64,000 bases of DNA, from the NCBI GenBank assembly GCA_036386835.1, contig DASVUX010000011.1, positions 62,001 to 126,000 on the forward strand. Direction: 5' to 3'. Within the stretch, counting starts at the first letter, position 1. Each line of letters starts with the position of its first letter. The notes under the pieces are model-generated. The model ran no database searches. It saw only the letters and a list, made by a program, of their open reading frames with translations, and was not told where the DNA came from. Source of the stretch: 2-12-FULL-35-15 sp036386835. Lineage in GTDB: Bacteria > Bacteroidota > Bacteroidia > 2-12-FULL-35-15. Positions 62,443 through 64,000 of this stretch are shown here, piece after piece. A program made the position numbers and the translations under genes.

Positions 62443-63099
62443 ATGAAAAACATCGGAACGCAACTTTCCCTTTTTGGGTTTGAATCTACTTTGAACATCC
62501 TGCGACAGAACCAGCCTGATCCCCAGTTGGGATTTGAGTACCTGGTCCTGATCTCTCCCTCTCTTAAAATCAAAGAACAGGTCCGTGAGCTTAAAGATCA
62601 ACTTGACCGAAAAATCGGAATTTCAAAAGAGAATATACATTCTGTTCCGCATATTTCACTGCTTATGCTTCGCCAGGCAGAAAGCTGTGATACAAATATT
62701 ATCAATTGCGTCACGCGGGCACTCTTTGAACAATCTGACTTCAACATCCGGATTGCAGGGGCACGGACCTTCGACCATACTTACACCCGGGACCTGGTAT
62801 TAAAAGTTGAGAGTAAAGAAACGGAGAACGTTTTTTACTCTTTATGCTCTGCATTCAGGATAAAACGACCGGGTACTTTTGAGCCCCATATTACAATTGC
62901 AAGAGGCATTACAAAGAACAAATTTGAAAAATTGGGAGCATCGTTTCATGACTTTGACCTTTATGCCGATTTTATATGCAGCAAGATCATCGTTCTTAAA
63001 AGGACGGTTGAGATAAGCGGGAAATCAACCAAGTATTCCAAATACACAAAGATCCATGAGGCTCATTTAAATAAGGGGCTGCGGATGAAGAGCGCGTAG
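62443..63099 (+). CDS. 2H phosphoesterase / 2'-5' RNA ligase-like protein with QLSLF motif
   Basis: A 218-aa protein of the 2H (LigT/2'-5' RNA ligase-like) superfamily. The two catalytic histidine motifs are PHIS (H70, S72) and PHIT (H149, T151), about 80 residues apart, as in the family. Such enzymes hydrolyse cyclic phosphates or 2'-5' linkages in RNA or nucleotides. The N-terminus MKNIGTQLSLFGF contains QLSLF (residues 7-11), a good match to the bacterial sliding-clamp motif, so it may act near replication or repair complexes. It is 19 bases after the XRE gene, presumably in one operon. The true substrate is unknown. Confidence 0.82.
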   Translation: MKNIGTQLSLFGFESTLNILRQNQPDPQLGFEYLVLISPSLKIKEQVRELKDQLDRKIGISKENIHSVPHISLLMLRQAESCDTNIINCVTRALFEQSDFNIRIAGARTFDHTYTRDLVLKVESKETENVFYSLCSAFRIKRPGTFEPHITIARGITKNKFEKLGASFHDFDLYADFICSKIIVLKRTVEISGKSTKYSKYTKIHEAHLNKGLRMKSA

Positions 63100-63120
63100 T
63101 TGCTCAGATCTAAAAACAAA

Positions 63121-63148
63121 AACCCCATCTTCTTGCGAAGATGAGGTT
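63121..63148 (+). terminator. Likely intrinsic terminator after the 2H gene
   Basis: AACCCCATCTTC / GAAGATGAGGTT stem with one mismatch and a TTGC loop; the T tract after it is weak (ATGTTTAACTTT). The rest of 63149-63394 holds no gene I can recognise. Confidence 0.55.
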
Positions 63149-63394
63149 ATGTTTAACTTTCAGGGTGGAAGCCCCTTGAGTGTACCCCAAAGATAACACT
63201 TTCGAATCAATATTAGGATAGAAGTGCAAAGCAATCTTACAAAAAGATAGTTTGGAGAGTTATTTCCTCTGCCTACACCTGACGGTCTTCCAGTTGTGCT
63301 TGGTGCATTTACTAATCAATATCGTTCATTTGTACCCTATGGGTTGAGCTTTTCCAACTTTTTAGATTATTTTGAGATAAGTTGATGAATTCAT

Positions 63395-64000
63395 TCAAAA
63401 GGATTCCGCCACAACAAAGTAAAAGTAACCGCCTTCTTTTCCGTATCCATAATCAAATCGAATGTTGAGACGTTCACTTGGATTTGCTATAAATCGTAAA
63501 CCTGCGCCAATAGAATATTTAAGAGTTTCTGTTGAAAGATCTTTATGACTTGAAAAAACATCCCCTGCTCCGGCAAACGTTACCATTCCAAATCGCCAAA
63601 ACAGCGGAAAGCGATATTCTAACTGCCCTCCAATGAAATTTTTGTCCCTGAATCGGTTCTTTGGATATCCTCTTAAAAGATCATCATTCCCTACGGCAGA
63701 CATATCCAAAAAAGGAACTTGCCCAAACCCGAAACGAGCTTTAGTTTGTAGGGCAATAACATGTTTTGTTTTTACCTGCCAGAATTTTTGATAGAGTGCG
63801 TTCACAAAAGAGAAATTAAAGGTGCTTCCTATCGATCTGGAATAAAAGTATGAAGATAGTTCAAACAAACTTCCTTTGTAAGTGTTGATCACGTTATCAC
63901 GGCTATCGAATATACCGACAGCGCCTATGGCTGATTGTATCCCTCCCTTATAGCCTGGTACTGAACCTCTCTCAAGAATTCCGCCTGGGGTATAAGCAAA
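63395..64000 (-). CDS. Omp85/BamA-TamA-type outer-membrane barrel protein (partial, N-terminus beyond window)
   Basis: An open frame enters from the window edge and stops at 63395; about 201 C-terminal residues are visible. GIFDSRDNVINTYKG matches the strand region DSRDN-x-x-x-P-x-KG seen near the start of the Omp85 barrel, and SIGAGLRFIANPSERLNIRFDYG with the final GGYFYFVVAESF (terminal Phe) is the typical barrel end. The protein is probably an outer-membrane surface antigen of the D15/TamA group. Whether POTRA domains exist cannot be seen. An internal GTG at 63892 is not the real start, since the frame remains open upstream. Confidence 0.8.
   Translation of the reverse strand, partial: FAYTPGGILERGSVPGYKGGIQSAIGAVGIFDSRDNVINTYKGSLFELSSYFYSRSIGSTFNFSFVNALYQKFWQVKTKHVIALQTKARFGFGQVPFLDMSAVGNDDLLRGYPKNRFRDKNFIGGQLEYRFPLFWRFGMVTFAGAGDVFSSHKDLSTETLKYSIGAGLRFIANPSERLNIRFDYGYGKEGGYFYFVVAESF

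Noticed and set aside
62424..63099. HipA toxin partner for the XRE regulator
   Set aside because: The downstream protein has two HxS/T motifs of the 2H superfamily and none of the HipA kinase features.
63149..63394. Broken gene or tRNA between the 2H gene and the Omp85 gene
   Set aside because: No frame of useful length, no cloverleaf-like pairing and no family resemblance could be found by eye.
1..64000. Prophage, insertion sequence or genomic island
   Set aside because: No transposase, integrase or phage structural gene is seen, and gene content and base use look even along the window.

Overview
The window looks like one contiguous chromosomal segment of a member of the Bacteroidota, probably an aerobic, environmental, gliding or surface-associated lineage. 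The evidence is six proteins with type IX secretion (T9SS) C-terminal sorting domains, a PorP/SprF-family protein behind a giant PKD adhesin, DUF4270 and DUF4175 proteins, a TonB receptor with a carboxypeptidase-like N-terminal domain, and repeated -7 boxes of the Bacteroidota type (TAnnTTTG) with almost no Shine-Dalgarno sequences. I see no rRNA, tRNA, CRISPR array, insertion sequence or prophage. Base composition looks uniform, so nothing stands out as recently acquired.

Layout. 1-3755: a MauG-type cytochrome c peroxidase (cut by the window edge) and a secreted purple-acid-phosphatase-like enzyme. 3875-9825: a rightward run with an acyltransferase, a thioredoxin-fold protein, an unknown exported protein, and a large propeller/Y_Y_Y/SpoIIE-phosphatase sensor. 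9857-14104: methionine biosynthesis (metZ-like, metX), OsmC, an M28 peptidase and ferritin. 14277-18108: a DUF4175 membrane/coiled-coil protein coupled to an RsbW-like ATPase. 18166-31446: a cell-surface block with a 20-residue LRR protein, a pectate-lyase-fold protein, a 2569-aa PKD/Ig-like adhesin and its SprF-like partner. 31512-36626: glmS, a DUF4270 lipoprotein, a half-length GT5 protein and the divergent panC. 36887-50249: housekeeping genes (TPR, pheS, cyclophilin, 3-hydroxyanthranilate dioxygenase, TonB receptor, dprA, DUF502, nadD, TM2, sod, S41 protease, dCMP deaminase). 50443-56425: a DNA repair/mutagenesis group (DnaQ-GIY-YIG fusion, DnaE-type polymerase, DinB). 56646-64000: more T9SS cargo, a YycJ-like MBL nuclease, a phosphoesterase, small unknowns, an XRE regulator paired with a 2H phosphoesterase, and the C-terminal part of an Omp85-type barrel.

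How genes work together. The surface block supplies T9SS cargo. The SpoIIE sensor and the RsbW-like protein could be two halves of a partner-switching pathway, although no anti-sigma antagonist is seen here. metX and metZ/OsmC supply methionine. The DnaE/DinB/DnaQ-GIY cluster looks like a translesion or repair module.

Most interesting signals: (1) perfect inverted repeats followed by T runs lie inside the signal-peptide codons of two downstream operon genes (M28 peptidase after ferritin; DUF4270 after GT5), which look like intrinsic terminators or attenuators embedded in coding sequence; a third N-terminal hairpin without a T run lies in the peroxidase gene. (2) A HipB-type XRE regulator has no HipA and is instead followed by a 2H phosphoesterase carrying an N-terminal QLSLF sliding-clamp motif. 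(3) The YycJ-like nuclease ends in QMSLF, another clamp-type motif. (4) The giant adhesin holds four tandem units of 660 bp with no length drift.
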